64,000 bases of DNA. Source: Halomonas sp. 1513 (GTDB lineage Bacteria; Pseudomonadota; Gammaproteobacteria; Pseudomonadales; Halomonadaceae). The first letter of the stretch is position 1. The number at the start of each line of letters is the position of its first letter. The stretch lies in NCBI GenBank assembly GCA_001971685.1, contig CP019326.1, forward strand, positions 2,728,001 through 2,792,000. Reading direction: 5' to 3'. This document shows, in pieces, positions 1 to 11,798 of this stretch. The position numbers and the translations under genes were made by a program. The notes under the pieces are model-generated. The model made no database searches, was not told the origin of the DNA, and saw nothing but the letters and a program-made list of their open reading frames with translations.

Positions 1-1205
1 ACCGGATACTGGATCACCCCGTTCTCGATCCAGAACCCGGCCGCGCCGCGTGAGTAGTCACCGGTCACGCCGTTGACCCCCTGCCCCATCAGCTCGGTGA
101 CCAGCACCCCGGTGCCGAGCTGCTCGAGCAGCGCGGCGTGGGGCGTCAACGGCACCTGCAGGCGCAAGTTACGCGCGCCGCCGGCGTTACCCGTGGTCTG
201 CATGCCGAGACGTCGCGCGCTGTACGCCGAGAGCATGTAGCTGGCCAGCCGTCCCTGGTCGACGAACACGTTGTCGCGGGTATAGACGCCGTCGTTGTCG
301 AACGGCGCGCTGGCCGAGGCGCCCACCTCGAGCGGCTTCTCGCTCAGCGTGAACCAGCTCGGAAACAGCGTCTCGCCGAGCCGCCCGCACAGGAAGGAGG
401 CGTCGCGGTACAGCGCGCCGCCGGCAATGGCACTCATCAGATGGCCGAGCAGCCCGGCTGACAGCTGGGGGTCGAACAGCACCGGAAAGCGCCCGGTGGC
501 CGGACGCCTGGCGCCGAGGCGGCGCAGGGTCTTGTCGGCGGCCTGGCGGCCGATCACATCCGCCGCCTGCAACCTGGCCGGGTCACGCTCGCTGGTATAC
601 TCATAGTCGCGCTGCATGCCGCTGGCATCCTCGGCGATCAGCATGCACGACAGCGAGTGGCGGCTGCCGCACAGGCTACCCAGGAAACCGTGGCTGTTGC
701 CGTAGACGCGCACCCCCTCGCCGCTCGACAGGCTGGCGCCGTCGGAGTTGGTGATGCCTGCTACGGCGCGTCCCGCAGACTCGCAGGCGAGCGCCAGCTC
801 GATGGCTTCATCGGTGCTCAGCCGCCAGGGGTGGTGCACCTCGAGATCGGGCAGTTCGGTGGCCATCAGCTCGGCCGGCGCCAGCCCGGCATGCGGGTCC
901 TCACCGGTATGGCGGGCGATGCCGATGGCCTTCTCCACCGCGGCCCTGATCGAGGCCTCGCCGGCATCCGACGAGGAGGCGCTGCCCTTGCGGTTGCCGA
1001 CGAAGACGGTCACCGCGATACCCTGATCGCGGGACAGCTCGACGCTCTCCACCTCGCCCAGACGCACGCTGACGCCGATCCCCTGATCGACGCTGGCCCC
1101 CACCTCGCAGGCGTCGGCCCCCAGCTGGCGCGCCTGGTCCAGCGCCGCGGCCACCCGCGTCTCGAGTAGCGCCTGCTGTGCGGCGGCATCAAAAGCCTGT
1201 GTCAT
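1..1205 (-). CDS. pmbA: PmbA/TldE metalloprotease subunit (3' end cut by window)
   Basis: Reading the minus strand from the ATG at 1205 gives a continuous frame of about 400 codons that runs off the left edge, so the last few dozen residues are missing. It starts MTQAFDAAAQQ and contains the PmbA/TldE features VGNRKGSASSSD near residue 75 and FDNDGVYTRDN near residue 310. TldD and TldE form a heterodimeric peptidase (microcin maturation, CcdA turnover, final trimming of modified peptides); TldE is the subunit without the metal site, and I see no HExxxH here. Its partner tldD is encoded at 1918-3387. Gene order pmbA/darP, divergent over 66 bp, matches other gammaproteobacteria. Confidence 0.95.
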   Translation of the reverse strand, partial: MTQAFDAAAQQALLETRVAAALDQARQLGADACEVGASVDQGIGVSVRLGEVESVELSRDQGIAVTVFVGNRKGSASSSDAGEASIRAAVEKAIGIARHTGEDPHAGLAPAELMATELPDLEVHHPWRLSTDEAIELALACESAGRAVAGITNSDGASLSSGEGVRVYGNSHGFLGSLCGSRHSLSCMLIAEDASGMQRDYEYTSERDPARLQAADVIGRQAADKTLRRLGARRPATGRFPVLFDPQLSAGLLGHLMSAIAGGALYRDASFLCGRLGETLFPSWFTLSEKPLEVGASASAPFDNDGVYTRDNVFVDQGRLASYMLSAYSARRLGMQTTGNAGGARNLRLQVPLTPHAALLEQLGTGVLVTELMGQGVNGVTGDYSRGAAGFWIENGVIQYP

Positions 1206-1271
1206 CTCGTGTCTCCTTGACTGGGGTGGGCTGGTATACTCGCCGCACACCCCGATGCTGATGGTAATGGC

Positions 1272-1778
1272 ATGTCATTCGATTCCCCCGCCGACCACGA
1301 CGGTTGGCAGAGCAAGACCCAGCGCAAGCAGGAGATGCAGGCCCTGCAGGCCCTGGGCGAGAAAATCATTGCGCTATCCGACGCCGAGCGCGCCCGGCTG
1401 CCGCTCTCCGACGAGATGCTTGCCGCAGTCGAAGAGACCGGGCGCATCCGCTCCCATGAAGGCCGGCGCCGCCACATGCAGTACGTCGGCAAGGTCATGC
1501 GCCGCGAGGATACTGCGGCGATCCAGGCCGCCTTCGACGAATTCGAGCAGGAAAAGCTGCAGCGCGACCACGCCTTCCACCGCCTGGAGAAGTGGCGCGA
1601 GCGGCTGATCGAGCAGGGCGACGAGGCCGTCGAGGCCTTTATCGCCGAATTCCCCGACGTCGACCGCCAGGCGCTGCGCCAGCTGATTCGCAATGCCCAG
1701 CGCGAACGCGCCCAGGACAAGCCGCCGACCAGTTCGCGCAAGCTGTTCAAGCTGATTCGCGATACGGCGAGCCTATAG
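1272..1778 (+). CDS. darP: DarP/YjgA family ribosome biogenesis factor
   Basis: A 168-residue, highly charged, helical protein beginning MSFDSPADHDGW, with the family's KTQRKQEMQALQALGE and GRRRHMQYVGKVMR segments and a C-terminal SSRKLFKLIRD. The family (formerly UPF0307, YjgA) associates with late 50S ribosomal precursors and promotes peptidyl-transferase centre maturation. Length is typical. It is divergent from pmbA, the same pairing as in E. coli, which supports the assignment. The ATG at 1272 follows a weak GATGGTAATGG stretch rather than a strong ribosome binding site. Confidence 0.93.
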   Translation: MSFDSPADHDGWQSKTQRKQEMQALQALGEKIIALSDAERARLPLSDEMLAAVEETGRIRSHEGRRRHMQYVGKVMRREDTAAIQAAFDEFEQEKLQRDHAFHRLEKWRERLIEQGDEAVEAFIAEFPDVDRQALRQLIRNAQRERAQDKPPTSSRKLFKLIRDTASL

Positions 1779-1814
1779 CGTCCTACCCCTCATCGTGGCA
1801 GCGCTGCGCGCTGC

Positions 1815-1885
1815 ATCGCGACTGAAGTCGCTCCCACACTGTGTGGTGGCACCAAGGCCAAAGTGGGAGCGGCTTTAGCCGCGAT
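1815..1885. repeat. Paired REP elements (REPIN-like) between darP and tldD
   Basis: ATCGCGACTGAAGTCGCTCC starts at 1815 (element runs to 1838). Its near-exact inverted partner GTGGGAGCGGCTTTAGCCGC starts at 1863 (element to 1885). Each half contains its own short hairpin (GACTGAAGTC; GCGGCTTTAGCCGC), and the two are arranged head to head around a 24-nt spacer. This is the form of Pseudomonas-type repetitive extragenic palindromes mobilised by RAYT (TnpA-REP) transposases. It lies between the convergent 3' ends of darP and tldD, the usual position for such doublets, and could also act as a bidirectional transcript stabiliser or terminator. No RAYT gene is in this window. Confidence 0.85.
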
Positions 1886-1917
1886 GGTCATGCCGGCTTC
1901 ACCGCGGTCGTCGGTGC

Positions 1918-3387
1918 TCACGACGCCGTGCCGCCTACCGTGAGCTCGTCGAGTTTCAAGGTCGGCTGGCCGACGCCCACCGGCACGCCCTGCCCCTCCT
2001 TGCCGCACACCCCGACCCCGGTGTCGAGCTCCATGTCGTGGCCAATCATCGACACCTGGGCCATCGCCTCGGGGCCGTTGCCGATCAGCGTCGCGCCCTT
2101 GACCGGCGCGGTGATCTTGCCGTCCTCGATCAGGTACGCTTCGCTGGCCGAGAACACGAACTTGCCCGAGGTGATATCCACCTGGCCGCCGCCGAAGCTC
2201 ACCGCGTAGAGGCCGCGCTTGACGCTCTTGATGATGTCGGCGGGATCGTCCTGGCCGGCCAGCATGTAGGTGTTGGTCATGCGCGGCATCGGCATGTGCG
2301 CATAGGACTCGCGGCGCGCATTACCGGTCGGGGCCATGCCCATCAGCCGCGCATTGAGCTTGTCCTGCATATAGCCGGTGAGGATGCCGTCCTCGATCAG
2401 CGGCGTATAGGCGCCTGGGGTGCCCTCGTCGTCGATCGACAGCGAGCCGCGGCGATCGGCGAGGGTCGCGTCGTCGACCACCGTCACCCCCTTGGCCGCC
2501 ACCCGCTGGCCCATGCGGCCGGCGAACGCCGAGCTGCCCTTGCGATTGAAGTCGCCTTCCAGACCGTGCCCCACCGCCTCGTGCAGCAGGATGCCCGGCC
2601 AGCCGGCGCCCAGCACCACCGGCATCTGGCCCGCCGGCGCGTCCACCGCCTCGAGGTTGACCATCGCCTGGCGTACCGCTTCGCGGGCGAAGCGGCTCGG
2701 TGCCTGGTCGTCGCGCAGGCGCGCCATGGCATAGCGACCGCCACCGCCGGCGCTGCCGCGTTCGCGACGGCCGTTCTTGACCACGATCACGCTGACGTTG
2801 AAGCGCACCAGCGGGCGCACATCGGCGGCCAGGGTGCCGTCGCTGGCACGCACCAGCACGACTTCGTAGAGGCCGGTCAGCGAGGCGCTGACCTGGCTTA
2901 CCGCGGGGTTCTCGGCGCGTGCCACGCGATCGGCCTCCTTGAGCATGGCGATCTTGTCGGCGGCAGAGAGGCCGGCCAGCGGATCGAGGCCGACATAGCG
3001 CTCGTCGGCCTGCCCCAGGCGGCCCGGGGACAGCGTCAAGCGCGCGCCACTGCGAGCGATCCCCGACGCGGTGCGCCCGGTATCGGCCAGCGCCTCGGCG
3101 GTGATCTGGTTGGAGTAGGCGAAGCCGGTCTTTTCGCCGGCCATGGCGCGCACGCCGACGCCACCGTCGATGTTGTAGCTGCCCTCCTTGACCTCGCCGT
3201 CCTCGAGCACCCAGCTCTCTTGCCAGCTGCGCTGAAAATAGAGGTCGGCATAGTCGATACCGGCGCCCAGCGCATGGCCGAGCCCGGCGTCCAGACCGGC
3301 GAGGTCCAGCCCGCCCGGGGCCAGCAGCGTCGCCACGGCGCCATCGAGCTTGTCTTGAGCCGTCAATTCACGGGAGTGTAGGTTCAT
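1918..3387 (-). CDS. tldD: TldD zinc metalloprotease subunit
   Basis: A 489-residue protein of the TldD/PmbA family. The catalytic zinc motif [11 protein letters not shown] (HExxxH) is at about residues 269-279, and the glycine-rich [11 protein letters not shown] segment is near 212. TldD is the metal-bearing subunit that works with TldE/PmbA, encoded at the left window edge, to cleave unfolded or modified peptides in a closed cytosolic chamber. The ATG at 3387 overlaps the yhdP stop by four bases, so the two genes are likely translationally coupled. It is the last gene of the mreBCD-maf-rng-yhdP-tldD series. Confidence 0.97.
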   Translation of the reverse strand: MNLHSRELTAQDKLDGAVATLLAPGGLDLAGLDAGLGHALGAGIDYADLYFQRSWQESWVLEDGEVKEGSYNIDGGVGVRAMAGEKTGFAYSNQITAEALADTGRTASGIARSGARLTLSPGRLGQADERYVGLDPLAGLSAADKIAMLKEADRVARAENPAVSQVSASLTGLYEVVLVRASDGTLAADVRPLVRFNVSVIVVKNGRRERGSAGGGGRYAMARLRDDQAPSRFAREAVRQAMVNLEAVDAPAGQMPVVLGAGWPGILLHEAVGHGLEGDFNRKGSSAFAGRMGQRVAAKGVTVVDDATLADRRGSLSIDDEGTPGAYTPLIEDGILTGYMQDKLNARLMGMAPTGNARRESYAHMPMPRMTNTYMLAGQDDPADIIKSVKRGLYAVSFGGGQVDITSGKFVFSASEAYLIEDGKITAPVKGATLIGNGPEAMAQVSMIGHDMELDTGVGVCGKEGQGVPVGVGQPTLKLDELTVGGTAS

Positions 3388-6300
3388 TCGCCACCTTCCA
3401 GGGAAATCTGCGGCGAGGTCCAGGGGCCCCGCACGCGGTAATGAATCTGCGTCGCCCGATCGATGGCTCCACCGAACAGGCGATGCGCGATAAACAGTGC
3501 CCCGCCGACTATCGGGGCGCCGGCGGCGACCGCCGCCAGCGGCAGATTCTGGCTCACTGGTACCGTGACCCCGAGCCGCTGATCGAGTTCACGGCGCGCC
3601 AGGTCGACCTGGCCATCCAGGGTAAAACGGGTCGCCGGCGCCTCGACCACCACCGGGCCACGGGTTTCCAGAATGCCACCATACAAGGTCGCACTGCCGA
3701 TGACACTGTCGAAGGCGGTGCCCTGGCCGGTGACATCGGTAAAGTCGAGTCGCAGCCGGCGCAGCAGGTTGTCGAAGTTGAGCAGCCCCACCAGCCGTGC
3801 CGAGGGGGATTCGAGATAGCGGAAGCGGCCGTCGCGCAGGTCGATATCCAGGCTGCCTCGCGAGCGGTCGAGACCGAACTGCCAGGGCGCCCCCGGCCAG
3901 GCCAACTGCGAGCGCACGCGTGTGCTGGCATTGCTGATCGCCATCGGCTGGTCGAGCCGCTCCAGGGCGGAGCCCAGGTCGCCGCCGTCCAGCGACAGTC
4001 GCGAGCGGGTCAGGCTCGCCCCACCGGAGGCTTCCCAGTCGATCTCACCGCGCGCCGAGACACGCCCCAGCGTCAAGCCCAGCGGCGCCACCTGCAGCGA
4101 GCCGGGGCTGGCCCGCCAGCGGGCGGTGAGCGGGCCAAACGACTTGCCCTCATGCAGCAGGCGGGCGACCCGCAACCGACCGTCGGGCAGTTCGCCGATC
4201 CAGTCGGGAAAGACGGCCGGGGTCGGCGCCACGGCGATCTCGTCGAGCAGCCCCTCGGCGTCGGCCTGCTCGGGCATCAGCGCATCCAGGTTGAGCCGCA
4301 CCAGGGCGACATCCAGCTCGCCGCCGCCGGCCGGGCGGTAGTCGACACGCCCCTCGAGCAGACTGCCGTCGACATCGAGACGCCAGTCATCGCCACTCCA
4401 TGGGTAGGCACTGACATACAGCGAACCCAGGCAGCGCTGCTGGACCTCCAGACACGGGGTCGCCAGGCGTAGCGCACGTAGCTGATCGGGTGTGCCGTCG
4501 CCCAGGGCCAGGCCATCGACCCCTAGCCCCCCCAGCGCCTCGGCCCAGGCCTGGGTGTCGATCCGCGAGGTGCGCCAGTCGACCTCCCAGCCGCTGCCGT
4601 CGGGCCAGGCGGGCGTCGTCGGCCACTGCTCAAGCCACGCTTGGCCCTGCGCCCCACGCCCCCACTCGCGCCAGCGCAGCCGCAGCCGTTCGGCCAGCTC
4701 GCCCTCGATCACGCCACTTTCCAGGTCGGCGTCGACGAACAGCGGCGCGCGACTGGCCGCCGGCTTGCCGAACGGCGCCGGCAGGCGAATCGCCAGGCCG
4801 CTCAAGTCACTGTCGAAGCGGAAGCGGGCCGCGCCTGGTGCCAGGTCGAGTCGCGCCGAATAGGGAAAGACGCCGTCGAGGATGGGCGCCGCGGCATCCA
4901 GCCCGGTCCAGTCCAGCAGACCGCTGGCCAGCGCCCTGCCGCTGAAATCGACGCCCTGCTCACGGGTATCGAAATCGGCGCGCAGCGGCCCGCCGAACAC
5001 GCGGGCACCGAGCACGCCGTCGACCCCACCCTGGTCATCGCGGTGGCGATAGGCCAGCGACCCGTTGACGTTCTGCATGGTGATATCCAGGGGCACATAG
5101 ACCAGCGTGGGCACGTCGACCTGCGCATCGATATCCAGGCTCAGCGCTTCAAGATCACCGAGCGGCAGCTCAAGCGCCAAGTCACCGGCCAGGGCGCCGC
5201 TGCCGCTGAAGTCGCTGCTGTCGAGGTCGAAGAACGGCAGGGCGGCGAGATAGGCGAGCACCGCCTCGCTGCTGCCGGCCAACTCGCCGAGCACGGTCAG
5301 GGTGCCGTCAGCGAGGCTGACCCGCCCATCATTGGCCACCACCCCCAGGCTCTCGGCATGGTCGACCCAGGCCTCCAGGCGCATATCGTCCATCGCCAGG
5401 CGGCCGCTGACATCTTCCAGCGCCGGCCAGCCCTCGGCAAAGGGGAGAAAGCCGTCGACCAGCTCGAGGGCCAGTTCGAGCTCGATATCGTCAGGCTCGA
5501 TGCCCTCGCGCAGCGGCTGGCGCAGGCTAAGGGTGCCGGCGGTGACCCGCCCCGCGGCGCCCAGCTCGAGCCAGTCGTTGAGCGCCTCGCCGAACACGCC
5601 TACCGGCAACCAGTCACGCAACGGGGTCTCGACTGCGTCGATATCGCGAAACGTCAGATCGAGGCCCAGCTCGCCGGGGGCGTCGCCGCCCAGTGCCAGG
5701 TCGAAACCGCCCTGCACCTGCGCGCCGCGCCACAGCGCTTCGAGGTCCTGGCCATCGACATGCACCCGCTCGCCGCGATAGTCCCACTGCACGACACCGC
5801 GAGCGGCATCGAGCTGCATCGGCTCGCCGAAAAGACGCGAGAAATTAAGCGTCGTATTGAGGTCGCCGACGAAGGTGACCTTGCCGTGCAGGTCCTCGGC
5901 CTCGACCCAGGCATCGATGGGACCGCCGCCCGGGGCGTTCTGCCAGGGCGAGACCGCCACCTGGTGAAAGGCGCCCAGGGCCTGCCAGCTGCCGTTGCGA
6001 CGGCCGACACCGAAGCCGCTGATGCGCCCCTGGGGGTCGAGGCTGTCGAGCACCCGCACCAATCCCTCGGGGAGCGGCACGCGATTGCGCCAGGCGGCCA
6101 GCGCATCGAGCTCGAAGCCGCTGGTGTTGAGCCACCAGTCGCGGCCCTCACCGACGAGGTGCCAGTGCTCGGGAATCGCCGGTCCGTGAGTGGCATCGTC
6201 GTCGGCCAGCGGCTCGCGGCTCAGCCACGCCTGCCAGCCGTCGGGGCCTTCACGCAGCCACTGGCCACGCGCGCGAATATCCGCCAGCGCCAGCGTCGAG

Positions 6301-7181
6301 GTGGCATTGCTGACCACGAGCTGCGGTACGTCCAGATCGAGCCGCGCATCCTGCAGTGCGCCCTGCTGCCAGCGCCCCCACAGCTCGGCCTGGCCATGGG
6401 CCTCGTCGAGCCGTACCGGGTCGTTGCGGCTCAGCACTTCCGCCAGCTCGACCAGACTGGCAATGTCCATGCGCGCCTGCAGCGCCGCGCTGAAGTCGGC
6501 CAGCCCGCGCGGACCCGGCTGCACCTCCAGCGCCGCCTCCAGGGCAGTCTCTGGCTGCCCCTCGACGTACAGCCAGCCCTCGACATGGGTGCGCCGCCGG
6601 TCGCCGGTCATCAGCAGGCTCGGCGCCTCGAGCACCACCTGGCGATCCAGGCCGTGCAGCACCAGCCGCACCTGCTCGGCCTCGACCCGCTGGCGCAGCA
6701 GCGCGCCGACCCAGAAATCGAGCCGTTCGAGATCGAAACGGGTGTCGGGCTGGAACTCCGGCGGCAGCTCGGCCGGCTCCGGCCAATGCCAGGTGCGCTC
6801 AGGCGTCTGATACAGGTGCACCGTGACCTGACGGATGCGCGCATCCTCGATCACCGGCACCCAGTCGCGCAGCGAAGCACCGCTGTCGAGCCGCAGCCGT
6901 GCGTGCTCGACTTCCAGCAGCGGCAGATCGCGTCCGTCACGCGAGGCGATGCGCAGGTGGCTAAGCTCGGCGCGGGGATCCAGACGATCGACCCCGGCGC
7001 TCAGCTCGGCCACGCTGACCTCGGCGTTGAAGCGTGCCGAGAGCAGCGTCTCGAGATTGTCGCGCAGCATATCGACCTGGCCCAGCGCCAGGCGCAACGC
7101 CACCACCAGTATCGCCAGCAGCGTCAGGCAGATCGCCGCCAGGGTCAGCGCCCAGCGCAGCGTCACGCGGAGTGGGCTCAT
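3384..7181 (-). CDS. yhdP: YhdP family AsmA-like envelope protein
   Basis: A 1265-residue protein with one N-terminal membrane anchor (about residues 8-32, [19 protein letters not shown]) followed by a very long region of alternating beta-strands typical of AsmA-like/DUF3971 proteins. It ends in the usual YhdP segment with a hydrophobic [20 protein letters not shown] stretch. In E. coli YhdP, TamB and YdbH form bridges that carry phospholipid between inner and outer membranes. Length matches the family (about 1270). It starts three bases after the rng stop and overlaps tldD by four bases, so it is certainly in the same operon. Function is assigned by family and gene order. Confidence 0.93.
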   Translation of the reverse strand: MSPLRVTLRWALTLAAICLTLLAILVVALRLALGQVDMLRDNLETLLSARFNAEVSVAELSAGVDRLDPRAELSHLRIASRDGRDLPLLEVEHARLRLDSGASLRDWVPVIEDARIRQVTVHLYQTPERTWHWPEPAELPPEFQPDTRFDLERLDFWVGALLRQRVEAEQVRLVLHGLDRQVVLEAPSLLMTGDRRRTHVEGWLYVEGQPETALEAALEVQPGPRGLADFSAALQARMDIASLVELAEVLSRNDPVRLDEAHGQAELWGRWQQGALQDARLDLDVPQLVVSNATSTLALADIRARGQWLREGPDGWQAWLSREPLADDDATHGPAIPEHWHLVGEGRDWWLNTSGFELDALAAWRNRVPLPEGLVRVLDSLDPQGRISGFGVGRRNGSWQALGAFHQVAVSPWQNAPGGGPIDAWVEAEDLHGKVTFVGDLNTTLNFSRLFGEPMQLDAARGVVQWDYRGERVHVDGQDLEALWRGAQVQGGFDLALGGDAPGELGLDLTFRDIDAVETPLRDWLPVGVFGEALNDWLELGAAGRVTAGTLSLRQPLREGIEPDDIELELALELVDGFLPFAEGWPALEDVSGRLAMDDMRLEAWVDHAESLGVVANDGRVSLADGTLTVLGELAGSSEAVLAYLAALPFFDLDSSDFSGSGALAGDLALELPLGDLEALSLDIDAQVDVPTLVYVPLDITMQNVNGSLAYRHRDDQGGVDGVLGARVFGGPLRADFDTREQGVDFSGRALASGLLDWTGLDAAAPILDGVFPYSARLDLAPGAARFRFDSDLSGLAIRLPAPFGKPAASRAPLFVDADLESGVIEGELAERLRLRWREWGRGAQGQAWLEQWPTTPAWPDGSGWEVDWRTSRIDTQAWAEALGGLGVDGLALGDGTPDQLRALRLATPCLEVQQRCLGSLYVSAYPWSGDDWRLDVDGSLLEGRVDYRPAGGGELDVALVRLNLDALMPEQADAEGLLDEIAVAPTPAVFPDWIGELPDGRLRVARLLHEGKSFGPLTARWRASPGSLQVAPLGLTLGRVSARGEIDWEASGGASLTRSRLSLDGGDLGSALERLDQPMAISNASTRVRSQLAWPGAPWQFGLDRSRGSLDIDLRDGRFRYLESPSARLVGLLNFDNLLRRLRLDFTDVTGQGTAFDSVIGSATLYGGILETRGPVVVEAPATRFTLDGQVDLARRELDQRLGVTVPVSQNLPLAAVAAGAPIVGGALFIAHRLFGGAIDRATQIHYRVRGPWTSPQISLEGGE

Positions 7182-7184
7182 CGT

Positions 7185-8648
7185 TTACATCAGCACGATA
7201 TCGTACTGCTCCTGGGAATAGTGTGCCTCGACCTGGAAACGAATCGTCTTGTCGATGAAGGTTTCGAGGTCGGCTACCGCCGAGGACTCCTCGTCGAGCA
7301 GCCGATCCACTACCGCCTGGGAGGCCAGCACCATGTAGGTTTCCGGGCTGTAGGCGCGCTCTTCACGCAGGATCTCGCGAAAGATCTCATAGCACACCGT
7401 TTCCGGCGTCTTCAGCGTGCCGCGCCCACTGCAGGTTGGACAGGGTTCGCACAGCGTCTGTTCAAGACTTTCGCGGGTACGCTTGCGCGTCAGCTGCACC
7501 AACCCCAGCTCGGTGACCCCGGTGCACTTGGTCTTGGCGTGGTCGCGCTCCAGCGACTTCTCCAGTACCCGCAGCACCTGGCGCTGGTGTTCGGGATCTT
7601 CCATGTCGATGAAATCGATGATGATGATGCCACCCAGGTTGCGCAGCCTGAGCTGGCGGGCGATCGCCGTGGCCGCCTCGAGGTTGGTCTTGAAGATGGT
7701 CTCCTCGAGGTTGCGATGCCCCACGTAGCCGCCGGTGTTGACGTCGATGGTGGTCATCGCCTCGGTGGGATCGATGACCAGATAGCCGCCGGACTTGAGC
7801 TGCACCTTGCGCCCCAGCGCCTTCTGAATCTCGTCCTCGACGCTGTAGAGATCGAAGATCGGCCGCTCGCCGGGGTAGTACTCGATGCGCGTCTCGGTGC
7901 CGGGCATGAACTCGCTGGCGAACTCGACCAGCTTCAGGTAATTCTCCCGCGAATCGATGCGCACCTTCTCGATCTCGTCGCGCATCACGTCGCGCAGGGT
8001 GCGGATGAACAGCGGCAGGTCGTCGTAGATCACGCTGGGCGCCGACGCGGTAACCTTGCGCTCGCTGACCTTGCGCCATAGCCGCAGCAGAAAGTGCATG
8101 TCGGCGTAGAGCTCTTCATGGCCGACACCCTCGGCGGCGGTGCGGATGATGAAACCGCCGCTGATCTCGAGCTCCTGCTCGCTCTGGCACTGCTCGGTCA
8201 GCTGGCGCAGCCGCTCGCGCTCGGCCTCGTCCTCGATACGCTGGGAGACGCCGTTATGCGGCGAGTCGGGCATGTAGACCAGAAACCGCGACGGTACCGA
8301 CAGGTGGGTGGTGAGCCGCGCGCCCTTGGAGCCGATCGGGTCCTTGGTGACCTGGACCACCAGCGCCTGACCCTCGTGCAGCAGATGGCCGATGGAGACC
8401 TGCTCGTCGCTAGGGGTATTGGCCGGCATCACCTCGTGGGCGTGGATGAACGCGGCCCGGTCGAGGCCGATATCGACGAAGGCGGCCTGCATGCCGGGCA
8501 GCACCCGCACCACCTTGCCCTTGTAGATATTGCCGACGATGCCGCGACGCCGGCTGCGCTCGATAAAGGCTTCCTGCAGGACGCCGTTCTCGACCACCGC
8601 CACGCGGGTTTCCATCGGCGTCAGGTTGATGAGTACTTCACCGCTCAT
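7185..8648 (-). CDS. rng: Ribonuclease G
   Basis: A 487-residue RNase E/G family endoribonuclease. An S1 RNA-binding domain occupies about residues 38-125 (GIVGNIYKGKVVRVLPGMQA). The catalytic acidic residues lie in TTIDVNTGGYVG and IIIDFIDMED, and the zinc-link cysteines in CEPCPTCSGRG. It lacks the long C-terminal scaffold of RNase E, so it is RNase G (5' maturation of 16S rRNA and mRNA decay). The ATG at 8648 has AAGGAAG eight bases upstream. It lies between maf and yhdP exactly as in E. coli. Confidence 0.97.
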   Translation of the reverse strand: MSGEVLINLTPMETRVAVVENGVLQEAFIERSRRRGIVGNIYKGKVVRVLPGMQAAFVDIGLDRAAFIHAHEVMPANTPSDEQVSIGHLLHEGQALVVQVTKDPIGSKGARLTTHLSVPSRFLVYMPDSPHNGVSQRIEDEAERERLRQLTEQCQSEQELEISGGFIIRTAAEGVGHEELYADMHFLLRLWRKVSERKVTASAPSVIYDDLPLFIRTLRDVMRDEIEKVRIDSRENYLKLVEFASEFMPGTETRIEYYPGERPIFDLYSVEDEIQKALGRKVQLKSGGYLVIDPTEAMTTIDVNTGGYVGHRNLEETIFKTNLEAATAIARQLRLRNLGGIIIIDFIDMEDPEHQRQVLRVLEKSLERDHAKTKCTGVTELGLVQLTRKRTRESLEQTLCEPCPTCSGRGTLKTPETVCYEIFREILREERAYSPETYMVLASQAVVDRLLDEESSAVADLETFIDKTIRFQVEAHYSQEQYDIVLM

Positions 8649-8680
8649 GCAGGCTTCCTTATCCAGTGATCATCTCGGCA

Positions 8681-9274
8681 TTATGGCACAGCCACCCCGC
8701 CCCCCGACCACAGCGGCACGCCTTGTCGGGCCAGCAGGGCGGCGGTCTCGTACAGCGGCAGCCCCACCACCGCCGAATGGCTGCCCTGCATCTCGGCCAC
8801 GAACACCGCCGCCAGGCCCTGGATGGCATAGCCGCCGGCCTTGTCGGTGGGCTCGCCGGTGGCCCAGTAGGCGGCGATCTCGGCGCTGTCGATGTCGCGC
8901 AGGGTAACCTGGCTGGTCACGCACGCCTCGAGCAGGCCGGCCGGTCCGCTGACCGCCACCGCGGTCAGCACCTGGTGAGTGGTGCCGGCCAGCGCGCCGA
9001 GCATCTCGGCGGCATGGGCCTGGTCGCTGGGCTTGCCGAAGATCTGGCCGTTCAGCACCACCGCGGTGTCAGAGCCGAGGGTCGGCAGCTGGCTGCCCGC
9101 CGCCCCGGCCAGCGCCTTGTCCCGGGCCAGGCGCTGCACATAGGCCTGCGGTGCCTCATCCGGCCACGGCGTCTCGTCGATATCCACCGGGTGGATTTCC
9201 ACCGCCACACCGATCGAGGCGAGCAGGTCGCGGCGGCGCGGTGAGGCAGAGGCCAGTCGCAGGATGGCGGTCAT
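8681..9274 (-). CDS. maf: Maf/YhdE nucleoside triphosphate pyrophosphatase
   Basis: A 197-residue Maf-like protein. The N-terminal [15 protein letters not shown] loop binds the substrate phosphates, and [22 protein letters not shown] and [12 protein letters not shown] are family signatures. The mreD-adjacent member (YhdE in E. coli) hydrolyses dTTP, UTP and modified pyrimidine triphosphates, which keeps non-canonical nucleotides out of nucleic acids. The start ATG at 9274 is preceded by GGAGG at a good distance. It is 18 bp downstream of mreD and in the same operon. Confidence 0.95.
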   Translation of the reverse strand: MTAILRLASASPRRRDLLASIGVAVEIHPVDIDETPWPDEAPQAYVQRLARDKALAGAAGSQLPTLGSDTAVVLNGQIFGKPSDQAHAAEMLGALAGTTHQVLTAVAVSGPAGLLEACVTSQVTLRDIDSAEIAAYWATGEPTDKAGGYAIQGLAAVFVAEMQGSHSAVVGLPLYETAALLARQGVPLWSGGGVAVP

Positions 9275-9292
9275 GCAGCCTCCATTCGATGC

Positions 9293-9781
9293 TCAGAAGA
9301 TGCCCAGTCGACGGCGCAGCATCTGGAACATGGTAAACAGCCATGGCCAGAGCAGCGCGCCGATCAGCGAGGGCAGCAGGAATGCCAGGTGGATCGAGAA
9401 CGGCCCGACGATGGTGCGCAGCCACTGCTCGATCAACTGCACGATGCCCAACAGCATGAAGATCAGCAGTGCCTGCTGGAGCAGCGAGTAGGCGCGCAGC
9501 CGCTGATAGAGCAGCGCACACAGGAAGGCCAGCAGCGACAGGGTGAGGGCATTCTGGCCCAGCGGCGAGCCCTCGATCAGGTCGAGCAAAATCCCCAGCA
9601 CGAAGCCGTGCAGCACGCCGACCCGCTGTGGCATCACCACGCACCAGTAGATCAGCATCAGACCCAGCCAATCGGGCCGCCACATCAGCCATACATCAGC
9701 CAGCGGCATCACCTGCAGGCACAGCGCCAGCAGCAGGCTCAGCCAGATCAGCAGGGTTCCGCGCAGGCCTATGGCAACCAT
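9293..9781 (-). CDS. mreD: Rod shape-determining protein MreD
   Basis: A 162-residue hydrophobic protein with about five membrane segments, part of the elongasome with MreB, MreC, RodA and PBP2. I place the start at the ATG at 9781 (MVAIGLRGTLLIWLSLLLAL). It overlaps the mreC stop codon by one base (TAATG) and gives the normal family length. An upstream in-frame start at 9832 would add 17 polar residues lying entirely inside mreC and is unlikely. The LLDLIEGSPLGQNAL segment is typical of MreD. Confidence 0.93.
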   Translation of the reverse strand: MVAIGLRGTLLIWLSLLLALCLQVMPLADVWLMWRPDWLGLMLIYWCVVMPQRVGVLHGFVLGILLDLIEGSPLGQNALTLSLLAFLCALLYQRLRAYSLLQQALLIFMLLGIVQLIEQWLRTIVGPFSIHLAFLLPSLIGALLWPWLFTMFQMLRRRLGIF

Positions 9782-10686
9782 TACGGCATCAACTCCATGG
9801 GCGGCTCGATGATCGAGAAGGTTTCGTCCCACAGCCGGTCACCCGGCTCGGGCTCGATGGTCGGCGGTGGAAACAGCAGCAGGAAGTGCCGCGAGCGCTG
9901 CAGCTGCGCCACCGGTGCCGCGGTGACCCGGGCGAAGGGCTGACCGGGATCGTGAACCACTTCACTGACCCGCGCCACCGGATAGCCGGCGGGGAAGCGC
10001 CCGGCCAGCCCCGAGGTGATCAGCAGATCGCCCTCGCGGATATCGGCGGTATCGGGAACGTGCATCACATTGAGGGTATCGTAGCGCCCCGAGCCCTGCA
10101 CGATGAAGCGCAGACCGTTGCGATTGACCTGCACCGGCATGGCGTGATTGGCGTCGGCGAGCATCAGCACGCGGCTCGAGTAGGCCGACACCGCGGTGAT
10201 CTGCCCCACCAGCCCCGAGGCGTCCATCACCGGCTGGCCGACGTAGGCGCCGTCGCGACGACCGCGGTCGATGACCATCTGATGGGTGAAGGGATCGGAG
10301 TCCAGCGACAGCAGCTCGGCGGTGATGTAAGGCATCTCGGTCTGCCCCGCCGCGTTGAGCAGCTCACGCAGTCGCACGTTCTCTGCGGTCAGGCTGGCCA
10401 TGCGCTGCACGCGGTGCGACAGGGTCAGCAGCTGCTCACGCAGGCGGCGATTCTCGTCGACCAGGGCGCGCTGATCGGAGAGCGCCAGCGAACCCCAGGT
10501 CAGCACATCGCTGGGCACGCTGACCGCCCACTGGATCGGCGCGACCACGGTGGTCATCTGAGCGCGTAGATCTTCCATGCGCGAGAATCGGTGTTCCGCG
10601 AACATCAGCGCGAACGCCAAGATCGCACACAGCAGCATGCGATAGCCCGGCACCGGCCCGTGCGAGAACAGCGGTTTGATAAGCAA
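9781..10686 (-). CDS. mreC: Rod shape-determining protein MreC
   Basis: A 301-residue periplasmic scaffold protein with one N-terminal membrane segment (about residues 17-32), a coiled coil near residues 60-100 (ENRRLREQLLTLSHRV) and the two-barrel MreC domain (GLVGQITAVSAYSSRVLMLAD). The most likely start is the TTG at 10686. It has a run of G residues (GGGGGGA) just upstream, and it preserves the IKPLF N-terminus found in Pseudomonas MreC. The alternative ATG at 10638 would cut into the membrane anchor. It couples to mreD by a one-base overlap. Confidence 0.93.
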   Translation of the reverse strand: MLIKPLFSHGPVPGYRMLLCAILAFALMFAEHRFSRMEDLRAQMTTVVAPIQWAVSVPSDVLTWGSLALSDQRALVDENRRLREQLLTLSHRVQRMASLTAENVRLRELLNAAGQTEMPYITAELLSLDSDPFTHQMVIDRGRRDGAYVGQPVMDASGLVGQITAVSAYSSRVLMLADANHAMPVQVNRNGLRFIVQGSGRYDTLNVMHVPDTADIREGDLLITSGLAGRFPAGYPVARVSEVVHDPGQPFARVTAAPVAQLQRSRHFLLLFPPPTIEPEPGDRLWDETFSIIEPPMELMP

Positions 10687-10719
10687 TCCCCCCGAAAGCA
10701 GCCCAGCCGAGACCGGGCG

Positions 10720-11766
<1,047 letters not shown>

Positions 11767-11798
11767 TCACCTAGTGCAGACCGGAACCCTGTGCGGAT

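Noticed and set aside
2038..3381. A 447-codon frame antisense to tldD; similar long frames oppose spuC (24334-25707), puuA (26219-27493), puuB (28659-30290) and ligB (56015-57280 in another frame)
   Set aside because: All mirror well-conserved genes, lack ribosome binding sites at sensible places, and have typical shadow composition.
4641..8081. An 1146-codon open frame on the plus strand opposite yhdP and rng
   Set aside because: It is a by-product of GC-rich codon usage: the opposite strand carries two clearly recognisable conserved genes, and the product is a low-information His/Gln/Arg/Ala-rich sequence with no family motifs.
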